Notes: a model not told the origin generated them from the letters alone. A stretch of DNA of 64,000 nucleotides from Lishizhenia sp965656535 (GCA_965656535.1 CBFHKX010000009.1:1-64000); one strand, 5' to 3'. Counted from the first letter of the stretch, positions 30,654-40,215 are shown. Numbers and translations: made by a program.

Positions 30654-33095
30654 ATGCAAAAGGTAGTGGTGTTTCTAATTTGCTATTTTACAGTAATAGT
30701 AAATTATGCTCAAAAAACGTATCATACCGAGGCTGCAATTGAAGAACCTTTTCTAGACGGATTCTTGGATGAAGAAATTTGGTCTAGTTTACCTCCGGCC
30801 ACAGATTTTATTGTTAATTATCCTGATTTTGGAGCAAAGAGCGAGTTTATATCTGAGTGCTATCTTGTTTATGGTTCCGAAGCGCTGTTCGTAGCGGGTA
30901 ATTTGTACGATGAAAAGCCGGATAGCGTAAGCTTTACCTTGTCTCAACGAGACGATACAGGTAACGCAGATTGGTTTGGTTTCACACTTGATACCTACGG
31001 TAAAAAACAAAATGCATTTGTTTTCATGGTTACTGCTGCAGGTGTTGAAATTGACGGTGTTTTAAATGAAAACGATTTTGATGTAAGTTGGAATGCCGTT
31101 TGGAAATCAGTAGTAGTTAAACGAGAATTCGGCTGGAGTTTTGAAATTCGTATACCGTATTCCGCAATCCGATTTCCTAAAGAAGATATACAAGACTGGA
31201 AAGTCAACTTTACTCGATCAGTGAGGAGAAATAGACAAGAATCTTATTGGAATCCTGTAGACCCAGAGGGGTTTGGTGAATTACAGCAAATCGGAAACTT
31301 GAAGGGTGTAAAAGGAATTTCGCCTCCTTTACGTTTGTCGTTTTCACCTTACCTAACTTCTTATATAGAAAAATCTTCAGAAAAATCTGAGCTTACAACC
31401 CGACTAAATGGTGGGATGGATGTGAAATATGGAATATCTGAAGCCTTTACGCTTGATATGACTTTGATACCTGATTTTGGGCAAAGAAGAAGTGATGATT
31501 TAGTTTTGAACTTAACACCTTTTGAAGTACAGTTTAATGAAAATAGGCAGTTTTTTACAGAAGGAACAGAGCTCTTTAATATAGGTGGAGTTTTTTATTC
31601 GAGAAGGATAGGAGGTCGACCTTATTACCAGAATCAAGTCTTTAATGAGGTAAATGAAAACGAGCGTTTAACCGATTTTAGTGGAGAGAGTCCGTTGATT
31701 AACGCTACAAAAGTTTCAGGGAGAACAACTTCTAATCTAGGTGTAGGCGTTTTTAATGCCGTTGAAGGCCAATCGTTTGCTACTATAAAAGATACTGTTT
31801 CAGGAACCTCTAGAAGTGTGCTTGCAAATCCATATACAAATTACAACGTTGTTGCGTTGTCTCAAAATTTAAAAAACAACAGTACTGTTAATTTTTTAAA
31901 TACGAATGTGATGCGTTCAGGAGGTGCAAGAGATGCGAATGTGAGTGTTTTGCAGTCTAGAATTTTTTCTAAAGACCGAAATTATTTGTACATGACTGGG
32001 CTACGGTTGAGCAATGTAATTGAAAATGGAGAAAATACTGTAGGACACACGGCTTTTGCTGAGGTAAGCAAGGTACAAGGTATTTGGAGGTATTCTGGCT
32101 ATTACTATGAGGAGAGTGATACATTTGAGCCAAATGACTTGGGGTTTTTGCAAAACAATAATTCAAGAGAGCTGGGTGCGAGTATGCGTTGGAATGATTT
32201 TAAACCAAAGGGAAGATTTTTAAGAAAGTGGATAGAATCGAGTGCACGTTTTAGTCAACTTTATTTCCCTGCTTTATATGATGAGTTTGTTGTTGATGCA
32301 CAGATTGCAGGTACATTTAAAAACTTTTTAACTGCAGGTATTAATGCATTTGCTGCTCCTTTTGGTCAAATGAATCACTTTGAATCTAGAAGTTTTGGAA
32401 ATCCTGTGTTTTATGAGCCAGCATACGGAGGAGGTTGGTTTTACAGTAGTGATTATTCTAAAAAATTCGCATTGGATGTTAGGGGAGGAGCTTCCTTTTA
32501 TACAAACACAAAGCGGAAGGATCAAAATATTTATGTTAGTCCGCGTTTACGTGTATCTGATCAATTTTTTTTAGTACTTGGTTCTCGCTTTGAAAACTAT
32601 TACAACGATTTCGGTTATGTAGCAGTCAATGACGAACTTTTTTCTGACCAAATTATTTTGGGAACTCGTAATAGGCAGGTTGTAAATAATACGATTAGTG
32701 CAGAGTTTTTGTTTACAAATCGTATGGGAATTGATTTACAGCTGAGGCATTATTGGCAAAATGTAGAATATGTTAATTTCAATACTTTGGGTAACGATGC
32801 TTTGCGACAATCTACAGCTTACACAGGCAAAAATCCGGATGGAAGTGCAATACACGATATTGCGTTTAATGTTTTTTCAATTGATTTAAATTATACGTGG
32901 GTTTTTATTCCTGGTAGTGAGTTGCGCCTTGTGTACAAGAATAACATCCTAACATCTAAAACAAGTTTAGATGATAATTATTTTGATTCTTTAACCTATC
33001 TATTTAGCGCAGAACAAGTCAACTCATTATCCTTGCGTTTTTTGGTTTTTGTAGATGCACTTTACTTCAAGGCAGATGGTAAGAAGAGGTTATAA
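30654..33095 (+). CDS. DUF5916 protein with N-terminal CBM9-like domain
   Basis: An 813-residue exported protein. Residues 1-20 are a signal peptide (ending NYAQK). Residues about 25-210 form a family 9 carbohydrate-binding-like domain (DGFLDEEIWSSLPPATDFI, WFGFTLDTYGKKQNAFVFMV, WSFEIRIPYSAIRFP), and the remainder is the DUF5916 region with a predicted outer-membrane beta barrel (LTLDMTLIPDFGQ-type strand; FEVQFNENRQFFTEG). Related proteins are very common in Bacteroidota, but their substrates are unknown. The start is the ATG at 30654, not the TTG three bases before it. It converges on dnaN with a shared terminator. Confidence 0.88.
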   Translation: MQKVVVFLICYFTVIVNYAQKTYHTEAAIEEPFLDGFLDEEIWSSLPPATDFIVNYPDFGAKSEFISECYLVYGSEALFVAGNLYDEKPDSVSFTLSQRDDTGNADWFGFTLDTYGKKQNAFVFMVTAAGVEIDGVLNENDFDVSWNAVWKSVVVKREFGWSFEIRIPYSAIRFPKEDIQDWKVNFTRSVRRNRQESYWNPVDPEGFGELQQIGNLKGVKGISPPLRLSFSPYLTSYIEKSSEKSELTTRLNGGMDVKYGISEAFTLDMTLIPDFGQRRSDDLVLNLTPFEVQFNENRQFFTEGTELFNIGGVFYSRRIGGRPYYQNQVFNEVNENERLTDFSGESPLINATKVSGRTTSNLGVGVFNAVEGQSFATIKDTVSGTSRSVLANPYTNYNVVALSQNLKNNSTVNFLNTNVMRSGGARDANVSVLQSRIFSKDRNYLYMTGLRLSNVIENGENTVGHTAFAEVSKVQGIWRYSGYYYEESDTFEPNDLGFLQNNNSRELGASMRWNDFKPKGRFLRKWIESSARFSQLYFPALYDEFVVDAQIAGTFKNFLTAGINAFAAPFGQMNHFESRSFGNPVFYEPAYGGGWFYSSDYSKKFALDVRGGASFYTNTKRKDQNIYVSPRLRVSDQFFLVLGSRFENYYNDFGYVAVNDELFSDQIILGTRNRQVVNNTISAEFLFTNRMGIDLQLRHYWQNVEYVNFNTLGNDALRQSTAYTGKNPDGSAIHDIAFNVFSIDLNYTWVFIPGSELRLVYKNNILTSKTSLDDNYFDSLTYLFSAEQVNSLSLRFLVFVDALYFKADGKKRL

Positions 33096-33103
33096 TTGGA
33101 CAT

Positions 33104-33133
33104 AAAAAAAGCACACGGTTTAGGTGTGCTTTT
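33104..33133. terminator. bidirectional terminator between DUF5916 gene and dnaN
   Basis: A 10-bp stem (AAAAGCACAC / GTGTGCTTTT) with a 7-base loop. The A7 run on the left gives a T-run for minus-strand dnaN transcripts; the plus strand ends in TTTT. It lies in the 56-base gap between two convergent genes. Confidence 0.85.
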
Positions 33134-33151
33134 ACAAAAAAGAATGTGTTT

Positions 33152-34270
33152 TTATTTATTAAGCATAACTGGCATTACCAGCATTAAAATATCTTCGGCT
33201 TCGTTTTCACTTTCAGCAGGAAGCAATATTCCAGCTCGGTTAGGTTCGCTCATTTCAATTTTAATTTCCTTGCTTGTAATATTATTAAGCATTTCCATTA
33301 AGAAGCGAGAGTTAAATCCTATCTCCATGTCTTCGCCTTGAAAACTACAAGTTAACCTTTCATTTGCTTCGTTGGCAAAGTCTAAATCTTCTGCAGAAAT
33401 AGAAAGCTCAGATCCTACTATTTTCAGCTTTACTTGGTGTGTCGTTTTATTTGCAAAAATAGAAACACGTTTAATAGAACCTAAAAGTTCTAGTCTATCA
33501 ACAGTAAGTACATTTGGATTCTCTTTTGGAATAACGGCTTCATAGTTGGGGTATTTCCCATCTATCAATCTGCAGGTAAGTGTAATGTCATTAAATTCAA
33601 AAATGGCATTGCTCTCATTGTACATAATTTTAACTTGCTCTTCACCTTTAATATTTGATTTAAGAAGGTTTAAGGGTTTTTTAGGTAAAATAAAGCTAGA
33701 GCTTCCGGAGGCTTGCGCATCCGATCTTTTGTAACGCACTAGTTTATGTGCGTCTGTTGCTACAAATATAATATCTGAACCAGAGAATTGACAAAATACA
33801 CCGCTCATTACAGGTCTTAAATCATCGTTTCCTGTAGCAAATAGTGTTTTATTAATGGCTTCTGAAACCAACTCACCAGCAATAGTAATGTTGTCTGAGT
33901 TTTCTAATTGTGGAGACTTTGGAAAATCATCTCCGCTGTATCCAACCATTTTAGACTTACCATTACTATAACTAATTTCTATACCAAAGTTAGTGTCATC
34001 TATTAAAAATGTTAACGGCTGCTCAGGTAAGTTTTTTAAAATGTCTAACAAGATTTTTGCTGGCATACAAATTTTTCCTGAATCATTTGCTTCAACATTG
34101 GTAGAAGTCTGCATTGTAGTTTCTAAATCTGAAGCAGAGATAATTAGATTATTATCACTTATTTCAAATAAAAAGTTATCTAAAATTGGAAGCGTATTAC
34201 TCGTACTTAATACTCCACTAATGCTTTGTAGATTTTTTAATAATCCGGTACTTGATATAACGAAATTCAT
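33152..34270 (-). CDS. dnaN: DNA polymerase III beta subunit (sliding clamp)
   Basis: A 372-residue protein with the three-domain clamp pattern: MNFVISSTGLLKNLQSISGV at the start, SASDLETTMQT near 50, FVATDAHKLVRYK near 175 and the C-terminal IEMSEPNRAGILLPA and ILMLVMPVMLN. It encircles DNA and tethers the replicase and other partners. It is not next to dnaA here, as is common in Bacteroidota; instead it follows the gldF-gldG-DUF4340 operon on the same strand with its own -7 element. Confidence 0.97.
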   Translation of the reverse strand: MNFVISSTGLLKNLQSISGVLSTSNTLPILDNFLFEISDNNLIISASDLETTMQTSTNVEANDSGKICMPAKILLDILKNLPEQPLTFLIDDTNFGIEISYSNGKSKMVGYSGDDFPKSPQLENSDNITIAGELVSEAINKTLFATGNDDLRPVMSGVFCQFSGSDIIFVATDAHKLVRYKRSDAQASGSSSFILPKKPLNLLKSNIKGEEQVKIMYNESNAIFEFNDITLTCRLIDGKYPNYEAVIPKENPNVLTVDRLELLGSIKRVSIFANKTTHQVKLKIVGSELSISAEDLDFANEANERLTCSFQGEDMEIGFNSRFLMEMLNNITSKEIKIEMSEPNRAGILLPAESENEAEDILMLVMPVMLNK

Positions 34271-34300
34271 TTTCTGTTTGTTATCTTATGTATTGACTTA

Positions 34301-34308
34301 CAAATATA
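34301..34308 (-). promoter_or_regulatory. -7 promoter element of dnaN
   Basis: On the minus strand TATATTTG matches TAnnTTTG, about 30 bases before the dnaN ATG. It lies in the 73-base gap after the DUF4340 gene, so dnaN can be expressed independently of the gld operon. Confidence 0.5.
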
Positions 34309-34343
34309 AGGTCTGTAATCCGAAGTTTCTATCTGTTTTTTAA

Positions 34344-35360
34344 TTAGTTGTTAACTGTTTTATTGACAAAAAAGTCTTTTCCATCTATAATTGGGCCAAT
34401 CACAAAGTACTGAACCTTAACGAGTTTATTGTCTTGTGTGAAAGCCCAAACATACTCAGGGTCGTATACAATTTTGTTAACACTACTTTTATTCTTGTCT
34501 ACGTTTTTGTAAAAATTCATAGATAAAGTGGTTCCATCTTTTTTGTTGATAGTCATTTCTATATACGGTTGTACGTTTCGAATTGAGTCTACTTGGTTGG
34601 GAGTAAATTCATAATTCGGTTTATTGAAATGGATATTTTCAAAGCTATTGGTGAAGAAGGTAAGCTTTTCTTGGTTGATATTCTCTAATGGTTGGTTAAA
34701 ATGGGAAGCACTAAATCCTTTTCCATTTCTTGTTATTTCGTAACTATCTTCTTTGTCAATATTGTTTTTGATTGTTACTTTTTTAATTTCAGCTTGTGTT
34801 GCAGAAAATAAATCTGTGCATTCCCAAAGCTTGGGATCTACAAAAAATCGAGGTTCTAATATTCCATTCAAACCTTGCATTCCCATAATTACGGGCTCGT
34901 CGCTTTTTACCTCCGGAGTTTCTACTAGCATATAGGTTCCGAGGTGGTCAGGCGTGCTATGACCAACATACCACACTTTTTTCATTTCGCCGTCTTCGTA
35001 TACCGTTACTTTTTTTGCTTTTGCAGCCATGAGATTGGTTACGTTTGTTTTGGCAGCATCGTTTACATAACCAGAAAAAGTAACTTTTTTAAAGGTTTCT
35101 AAAATCGTATTCACGGGATTTTGTTGTATACAATTACCGTCTTTATCTGTCCAGCTATCTCCTTTTTTTACAACTGTAAAGGAAGCTTGAAAATAGGGAT
35201 CGTAAATTTCAATTTTATCAATTTTATCAACGTTCTTAATTTCAAAGTCGATAAGCTCTGTATTATCACTTTTTGTGCTTTTCTGTTTTAAATCATAGGC
35301 GTAATATCCTAATCCTATAACCAGCACTAATCCAATGGTTAATCCTATTAATTTCTTCAT
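34344..35360 (-). CDS. DUF4340 domain-containing protein (ABC auxiliary)
   Basis: A 338-residue protein with one N-terminal membrane helix (KKLIGLTIGLVLVIGLGYY) and a large beta-rich extracytoplasmic part containing the DUF4340 pattern (FEIKNVDKIDKIEIYDP, WYVGHSTPDHLGTYMLVETP). DUF4340 proteins commonly accompany GldG-type ABC auxiliary proteins, where they are thought to be periplasmic partners. Its ATG overlaps the gldG stop by 4 bases, so it is translationally coupled to gldG. Function in gliding or secretion is inferred from context only. Confidence 0.85.
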   Translation of the reverse strand: MKKLIGLTIGLVLVIGLGYYAYDLKQKSTKSDNTELIDFEIKNVDKIDKIEIYDPYFQASFTVVKKGDSWTDKDGNCIQQNPVNTILETFKKVTFSGYVNDAAKTNVTNLMAAKAKKVTVYEDGEMKKVWYVGHSTPDHLGTYMLVETPEVKSDEPVIMGMQGLNGILEPRFFVDPKLWECTDLFSATQAEIKKVTIKNNIDKEDSYEITRNGKGFSASHFNQPLENINQEKLTFFTNSFENIHFNKPNYEFTPNQVDSIRNVQPYIEMTINKKDGTTLSMNFYKNVDKNKSSVNKIVYDPEYVWAFTQDNKLVKVQYFVIGPIIDGKDFFVNKTVNN

Positions 35361-37129
35361 TTTTTTGCAAATTTTCTTTTACGTATAATTACTAAAGTAA
35401 GGGCGAGAATAATAACAATTGAAAGTGGAATAAGTAGATTGATTACTTTATAAAAACCAGCTTGCTCGGTTACCTTATTTTTGTCTGTAGGGTGCAAGTC
35501 GATTGTTCTGCTTCTCACAGCAAGTAATGAACTTTCACCTAGCATGTAATCAATTGTATTTTGAATCACATCAAAGTTACCTTTAGAACCGCCCAATAAA
35601 ATTTCATCAAACTCTCCAATTCTTTCATTTGGATAGCGCGGAATGTATTTATATCTATTCTCTTCTAGCACTTCAACCGAATCAAAGTATTTGTTTTGAA
35701 AGAAATCTCCACTAGAGAAAACACAAAGCTTACCAGCCTTTTTACTCTTTTCAAAAAATACAGCATCGCGGTTGTTTTTGTATGTGTCTACCAATCTATT
35801 TTTAAAAGCAGATTCAAACATACCTTCAACCATAGCTCCAACCATTAGTCGGTTCTCGGGATTGTCAATATCATCTTGGAATTTAGGTTGCTCGCCAAAT
35901 GCTCTAAACATGCCAAGGGATACGAGTGGTGCAATTCCGAAAGACTTTGCGTTGCTGCTTGTAGTGAGTAAAACTGATGGAGTAGTGGTGTTCTCAGTTT
36001 GCACAAACTGTAGGCTAGAAGCATAAAAAAGCATTATTGGGTCGAGTTGACTAGTAATAGGATGTTCTGTACCTTGCCCTTTTATATAAAAGTAGTAGGG
36101 AATAGGTTGCGATCGTGGAGAAACTATAAATGCTCCGTATTCGGCGTCCACAAGAAGATCATCATTAATTTTTATACCGTAGTCGTATGTAAGTTTTTCA
36201 ATATCGGTTTTCTTCCTTATCGAATTTACTTGACCATATTTTCTGAGTGTATCTCGGTTAATATTTAAAGGATTGTAGGTAAGAAGAATGTTTCCACCTT
36301 GCATTAAATATTGGTCAATCACAAACTTATCTTTATCGCTAAAAGGTTTTTGCGGATCCGCTATGATTAGTCCGTCTAGCTTATCCAAAGCATTTATTCG
36401 TCCATTTATTGCAACGTCTTTTATAATGTATGTTTCTTCAAGAATGTTGCGCATTGCAGCGGTGTTCTGAGGTTTCAGTTCTGCGTGTCCGCTTAAAAAA
36501 CCAAGCGTTTTCTTACTTGTTCTGGTTGCTTTATCTATAGCTTCCATCAGTTTATACTCGATGTTGGTAATTGCACGTTGTACCTTGGTTTCAAAATTTT
36601 GGTCAAGATAGCTTTGTCCGCCTTCCATAAAGCGCACATATCCCGAAATTGAACCTTTGTAGCTTACCACGGCTCCGGGAAATAAAAAGAGTTGTTGATT
36701 TTTTCCTTCGCTTCTGTAGTTTAGGGTTAATGGACGGATGCCTTTTCCTTTAGCAATTAACTGTTCGCTCAGTTCTTTAAAATCTGCTTCTGTTCCAGTA
36801 TTTGGATTTATGAATTCATATTCTACTCTTTTTCCAGCGTAATATTTAAATTCTTCTAATTTACCTCTGATTGCTTTTTTCAATCTGTTAGCCTCTGCCG
36901 GAAGTTCTTCTCCTTCTAAATAGATTTTAAAAAGAATACGTTCGTTCAAAAGAGAGTCGCTATTCAGAAAGTCTTGTGTAGAAGTAGTTAGAGAATACCG
37001 TTGGTCTTCTGTAAAATCTACTCTAAAATCAGATAAATTAGCTATTACATTCACAATAACTACTAAAGCTAAAGCAATAACAACAGTAATTACGTAGTAA
37101 AACTTGGCGGTTATTTTTTTTGTTTCCAT
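35357..37129 (-). CDS. gldG: gliding motility ABC-transporter auxiliary protein GldG
   Basis: A 590-residue protein with an N-terminal helix (about 10-32), a long extracytoplasmic ABC-transporter auxiliary region (PF09822 type, with YEFINPNTGTEADFKEL, GFLSGHAELKPQNT and GGNILLTYNPLNINRD) and a C-terminal helix (LLIPLSIVIILALTLVII) before a basic tail. In Flavobacterium johnsoniae GldA, GldF and GldG form an ABC complex needed for gliding. It lies 2 bases after gldF and overlaps the DUF4340 gene. gldA is not in the window, as expected since it is usually unlinked. Confidence 0.92.
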   Translation of the reverse strand: METKKITAKFYYVITVVIALALVVIVNVIANLSDFRVDFTEDQRYSLTTSTQDFLNSDSLLNERILFKIYLEGEELPAEANRLKKAIRGKLEEFKYYAGKRVEYEFINPNTGTEADFKELSEQLIAKGKGIRPLTLNYRSEGKNQQLFLFPGAVVSYKGSISGYVRFMEGGQSYLDQNFETKVQRAITNIEYKLMEAIDKATRTSKKTLGFLSGHAELKPQNTAAMRNILEETYIIKDVAINGRINALDKLDGLIIADPQKPFSDKDKFVIDQYLMQGGNILLTYNPLNINRDTLRKYGQVNSIRKKTDIEKLTYDYGIKINDDLLVDAEYGAFIVSPRSQPIPYYFYIKGQGTEHPITSQLDPIMLFYASSLQFVQTENTTTPSVLLTTSSNAKSFGIAPLVSLGMFRAFGEQPKFQDDIDNPENRLMVGAMVEGMFESAFKNRLVDTYKNNRDAVFFEKSKKAGKLCVFSSGDFFQNKYFDSVEVLEENRYKYIPRYPNERIGEFDEILLGGSKGNFDVIQNTIDYMLGESSLLAVRSRTIDLHPTDKNKVTEQAGFYKVINLLIPLSIVIILALTLVIIRKRKFAKK

Positions 37130-37131
37130 AA

Positions 37132-37863
37132 TTATTTGCGTAAAGATTTTAGTACTGCATGTGTTGCAAAAAGGAAAAACACGATAAGTGTAAAAAAGTA
37201 AACTAGGTCACTTAAAACAAGCACCCCTTTTTTGATAGAAGCATAATGTGTTTCCATACCAATACTTTTCACCACAGCGTCCAGGCCTGCAAAAGTTGCA
37301 TAGCTTCCTAGTAAAGAAAAACCACTAAACAGAAACCAGCAAAGAAACATAGCGATTATGAATGCTACTATTTGATTTTTAGTAATAGAAGAACTAAATA
37401 TTCCGATAGCTACAAAAGAAGCTCCTAATAATATAAGTCCAAGGTAAGAAGTAATTGCAGCTCCATCATCAATTACACCTATTGGATTTCCCAGGTAATG
37501 CATGGAGATATAGTAGACTAAAGTGGGCAGAAGACAAATGATTACAAGAGTAACTCCCGCAAAATACTTAGCTAGCAATATTTTTAAGTCAGAAATTGGC
37601 CGTGTATACAGCAATTCAATTGTTCCAGTTCTTTTTTCCTCAGCAAAAGAACGCATAGTAACGGCTGGTATTAAAATTAGAAGTATGAGAGGAGCAAGGT
37701 TGAAAAACGGTATTAAATCTGCAATTCCTCCTTCCAATAAATTAAAATCGTCAGATATAATCCATAAAAATAACCAAGTCGTAACTAAAAATATGGTTAT
37801 AAAGATATAGCCCAAAATAGAGCTTAAAAAGCTTTTTATTTCTTTAAGATATAACGCGCGCAT
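37132..37863 (-). CDS. gldF: gliding motility ABC-transporter permease GldF
   Basis: A 243-residue ABC-2 type permease with about six membrane segments. It begins MRALYLKEIKSFLSSILGYI and has the characteristic MRSFAEEKRTGTIELLYTRP loop (residues 66-85) followed by DLKILLAKYFAGV, typical of GldF/NosY-like permeases. It is the first gene of the gldF-gldG-DUF4340 operon, which has a clear promoter 15 bases upstream. Confidence 0.93.
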   Translation of the reverse strand: MRALYLKEIKSFLSSILGYIFITIFLVTTWLFLWIISDDFNLLEGGIADLIPFFNLAPLILLILIPAVTMRSFAEEKRTGTIELLYTRPISDLKILLAKYFAGVTLVIICLLPTLVYYISMHYLGNPIGVIDDGAAITSYLGLILLGASFVAIGIFSSSITKNQIVAFIIAMFLCWFLFSGFSLLGSYATFAGLDAVVKSIGMETHYASIKKGVLVLSDLVYFFTLIVFFLFATHAVLKSLRK

Positions 37864-37877
37864 GTTTAATTTTTATT

Positions 37878-37905
37878 CAAATGTACAGTTTATCTAACGT
37901 AGCAA
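37878..37905 (-). promoter_or_regulatory. promoter of the gldF-gldG-DUF4340 operon
   Basis: On the minus strand TTG (37903-37905) and TACATTTG (37878-37885) are separated by 17 bases, matching TTG-N17-23-TAnnTTTG; the -7 element ends 14 bases before the gldF ATG. Confidence 0.6.
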
Positions 37906-37985
37906 TCTAGCTTTGGTACAAACTTTTAAATATTTCATGTTTAATAAGCACAAAAACGAGTAAATAAAGCTATAAGTTTATAGGT

Positions 37986-38285
37986 CTAAATTGTGAAGCC
38001 GTCAAAATAGATTTCGGTAGACCAAGCTTCGGCTTTTTCTTTAAACCACGGTTTAATAGTTTTCCAGGTAGTTTGAAATGTTTCTGAAACTCTGTAATTT
38101 TCAAGTGCAGCATTGTTTATCCAGTCTGAGTAGGTGAAAACAATCTGAGGGTTGTTCTGATCTTGTATTAGTCGCATTCCATTGCATCCTTCAAAAGTTG
38201 CAACACGCGTTTTTATCGTATCAAAAAAAACGAGGAAATCCTGTATCTTCTCCTCTTTGAAAGTAAGTTTAACAATTCGTATCAT
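37986..38285 (-). CDS. ABM-domain (antibiotic biosynthesis monooxygenase-like) protein
   Basis: A 99-residue ferredoxin-like alpha/beta-barrel protein. The opening MIRIVKLTFKEEKIQDFLVFF, the central CNGMRLIQDQNNPQIVFTYSDW and LENYRVSETFQTTWKTIKPWF follow the ABM dimeric-barrel family, which includes quinone monooxygenases and haem-degrading IsdG relatives; no specific activity can be assigned. Its ATG shares one base with the stop of the SAM hydrolase gene (TAATG), so the pair is translationally coupled. Confidence 0.8.
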   Translation of the reverse strand: MIRIVKLTFKEEKIQDFLVFFDTIKTRVATFEGCNGMRLIQDQNNPQIVFTYSDWINNAALENYRVSETFQTTWKTIKPWFKEKAEAWSTEIYFDGFTI

Positions 38286-39145
38286 TAAAATAAAGATTCT
38301 AGTGTTGTTTTTGATCCTCTGGGTGTAAACTCTATCCGAATCACATCTCCAACGAATAATCCAAATAAAGAATTTGCACCTCCGCCATTACTTGGGGTTC
38401 CTTTGTTGATGGCAATTTCTAATAAGTTGTTATCGTTGAAGAGCGCAACTCTTTCACCAGCCGGAACTTCGTTATAACCCGCAGATATTTCATCGATATA
38501 ATATTCTTTCTTTCTAAAGTAAATTGTAAACGGAACGTTTCTTCCCATTCTTTGAAATTCGGCTAAAGAAATGTTTGTGATTAGATTACCATAGTGGTCA
38601 ACATGAATTACATTTCCTTTCAGAACGTTAGATTCTATAACTGGATTGGCAACAAATGCTCGTTTTACAGCTTCTTTTCTACTACCTATGCTGTCTGGAT
38701 CTACTTTATTTATTAAGGCACATGCAGCAGGAGCTAAAATGTTTTTAGTTGGAAATTTCATTAAATTAGGATTGGATAAAACGTCGTCTATCGTCCAAAT
38801 TTTATCTGGTTTGTTCTGACCAAGTATGAGACTAAATATTCCATTATCTGTAGCTACAAAATATTGATTTTTGTACAGCATAAAGCTCGGCAGAGATCCA
38901 GCATCATTGTCTCCAAAATTAATAATTGGCTCGCTATCTACTCCTATAAGGTGAACTGTTCCGTCTTCAAAATCAGACATGCAGCTTTTTATGAAAAGTG
39001 AGGCTTGGGCAATATTAAAGGGTTTTACATTATGCGAGATGTCAATGAGGTGTGCATCTTTAGACATTGCTAAAATCGCTCCTTTTAAGGAAGCAACATA
39101 GTGGTCGTTTAAACCCATATCTGTCGTTAATGTAATTATATTCAT
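38285..39145 (-). CDS. SAM hydrolase / SAM hydroxide adenosyltransferase (DUF62)
   Basis: A 286-residue enzyme of the family that splits S-adenosylmethionine into adenosine and methionine using water (or halide in fluorinase relatives). The N-terminal ITLTTDMGLNDHYVASLKGAI contains the substrate-binding Asp; VDSEP near 77, the FVATDNGIFSLIL segment near 100 and HVDHYGNLITNIS near 190 are the family motifs. No halogenase-specific insertion is apparent, so hydrolase is the safer call. It heads a two-gene operon with the ABM-domain protein. Confidence 0.88.
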   Translation of the reverse strand: MNIITLTTDMGLNDHYVASLKGAILAMSKDAHLIDISHNVKPFNIAQASLFIKSCMSDFEDGTVHLIGVDSEPIINFGDNDAGSLPSFMLYKNQYFVATDNGIFSLILGQNKPDKIWTIDDVLSNPNLMKFPTKNILAPAACALINKVDPDSIGSRKEAVKRAFVANPVIESNVLKGNVIHVDHYGNLITNISLAEFQRMGRNVPFTIYFRKKEYYIDEISAGYNEVPAGERVALFNDNNLLEIAINKGTPSNGGGANSLFGLFVGDVIRIEFTPRGSKTTLESLF

Positions 39146-39267
39146 TTATCGCAACGCAAACGTCAATTAATAATAGAAAAATTATAATTTTGAAGTCAAA
39201 ATTAAGGTTATTTTTCAGAAAACTCGTATCTACACAAGGATGAAATTACGTTTTAATAAATTATAAT

Positions 39268-40215
39268 TTGCAAGAAAAGAAAATCGAAATTGTAGGGCTT
39301 AACCCTGTGGAGCTTTTAGGTGTTAATAACACAAAGCTAAAAGCAATAAAAAATTATTTTCCAAAACTTAAAATTGTAGCAAGAGGAAATGTCTTAACCA
39401 TTAATGGAGAAGCATCTGAAATAGGTCGTTTCCAAACAAAGTTTGAGAGTATTCTCTCCTTTTTCCATAAGTACAATGAGATTACCGAAGGTAATATAGA
39501 CAATCTTATGGTTGAGGATTCTGTTGAAATGTTAAGCGGAGATGGTTCGGAAATTATAGTACATGGAAATGGAGGCGCGAAAATTAAAGCAAGAACCTTT
39601 AATCAGCGTGAACTAGTTAAGTCGGTAAACAAGAACGATATGGTTTTTGCTGTTGGACCGGCTGGTACGGGTAAAACGTATACAGCAGTTGCTTGTGCGG
39701 TAAGGGCTTTGAAAGCAAAAGAAGTAAAGCGTATTATTTTAACGCGTCCTGCAGTAGAAGCCGGAGAGAATCTTGGTTTTTTACCAGGCGATTTGAAAGA
39801 AAAGCTTGATCCGTACATGATGCCTTTGTACGATGCGTTGAGAGATATGATTCCAGCTGAGAAATTGGCTGACCTTATCGAGTTGGGTGTAATTGAAATT
39901 GCTCCGTTGGCATTTATGAGAGGTAGAACATTAGACAAGGCATTCGTTATTTTAGATGAAGCCCAAAATGCTACAATTGCTCAAATGCGCATGTTTTTGA
40001 CCCGAATGGGTAAAAGTGCCAATTTTGTTATTACCGGTGATGCTTCTCAAATTGATTTACCGAGAAAGCAACGCTCAGGTTTAATCTATGCATTAGACGG
40101 ATTAAAGGATGTTGAAGGTATAGGTGTTGTAAGGTTAAACCAAAATGATGTGATACGTCATAAATTAGTTAAAAGTATTATAGCAGCATTTGATAAATTA
40201 GAAGAAGATGAATAA
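39268..40215 (+). CDS. PhoH-family ATPase
   Basis: A 315-residue cytoplasmic NTPase. A KH-like N-terminal region (IVARGNVLTINGEASEIGRF) precedes the PhoH core with Walker A AVGPAGTGKTYTAVA near residue 130, RPAVEAGENLGFLPGDLKEK and Walker B DEAQNAT near 230, then GDASQIDLPR. PhoH/YbeZ proteins are linked to RNA metabolism together with YbeY. The start is TTG at 39268; an in-frame stop lies 27 bases upstream with no ATG between. It overlaps purC by 8 bases. Confidence 0.92.
   Translation: MQEKKIEIVGLNPVELLGVNNTKLKAIKNYFPKLKIVARGNVLTINGEASEIGRFQTKFESILSFFHKYNEITEGNIDNLMVEDSVEMLSGDGSEIIVHGNGGAKIKARTFNQRELVKSVNKNDMVFAVGPAGTGKTYTAVACAVRALKAKEVKRIILTRPAVEAGENLGFLPGDLKEKLDPYMMPLYDALRDMIPAEKLADLIELGVIEIAPLAFMRGRTLDKAFVILDEAQNATIAQMRMFLTRMGKSANFVITGDASQIDLPRKQRSGLIYALDGLKDVEGIGVVRLNQNDVIRHKLVKSIIAAFDKLEEDE

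Noticed and set aside
33096..34343. Plus-strand open frames of 62-116 codons opposite dnaN
   Set aside because: They are antisense to a clear dnaN coding sequence, show no domain or signal peptide, and one crosses the terminator; they are shadows.
38285..39145. Fluorinase/chlorinase assignment for the DUF62 enzyme
   Set aside because: No halogenase-specific loop is recognisable and no halometabolite genes are nearby; SAM hydrolase is the default for the family.
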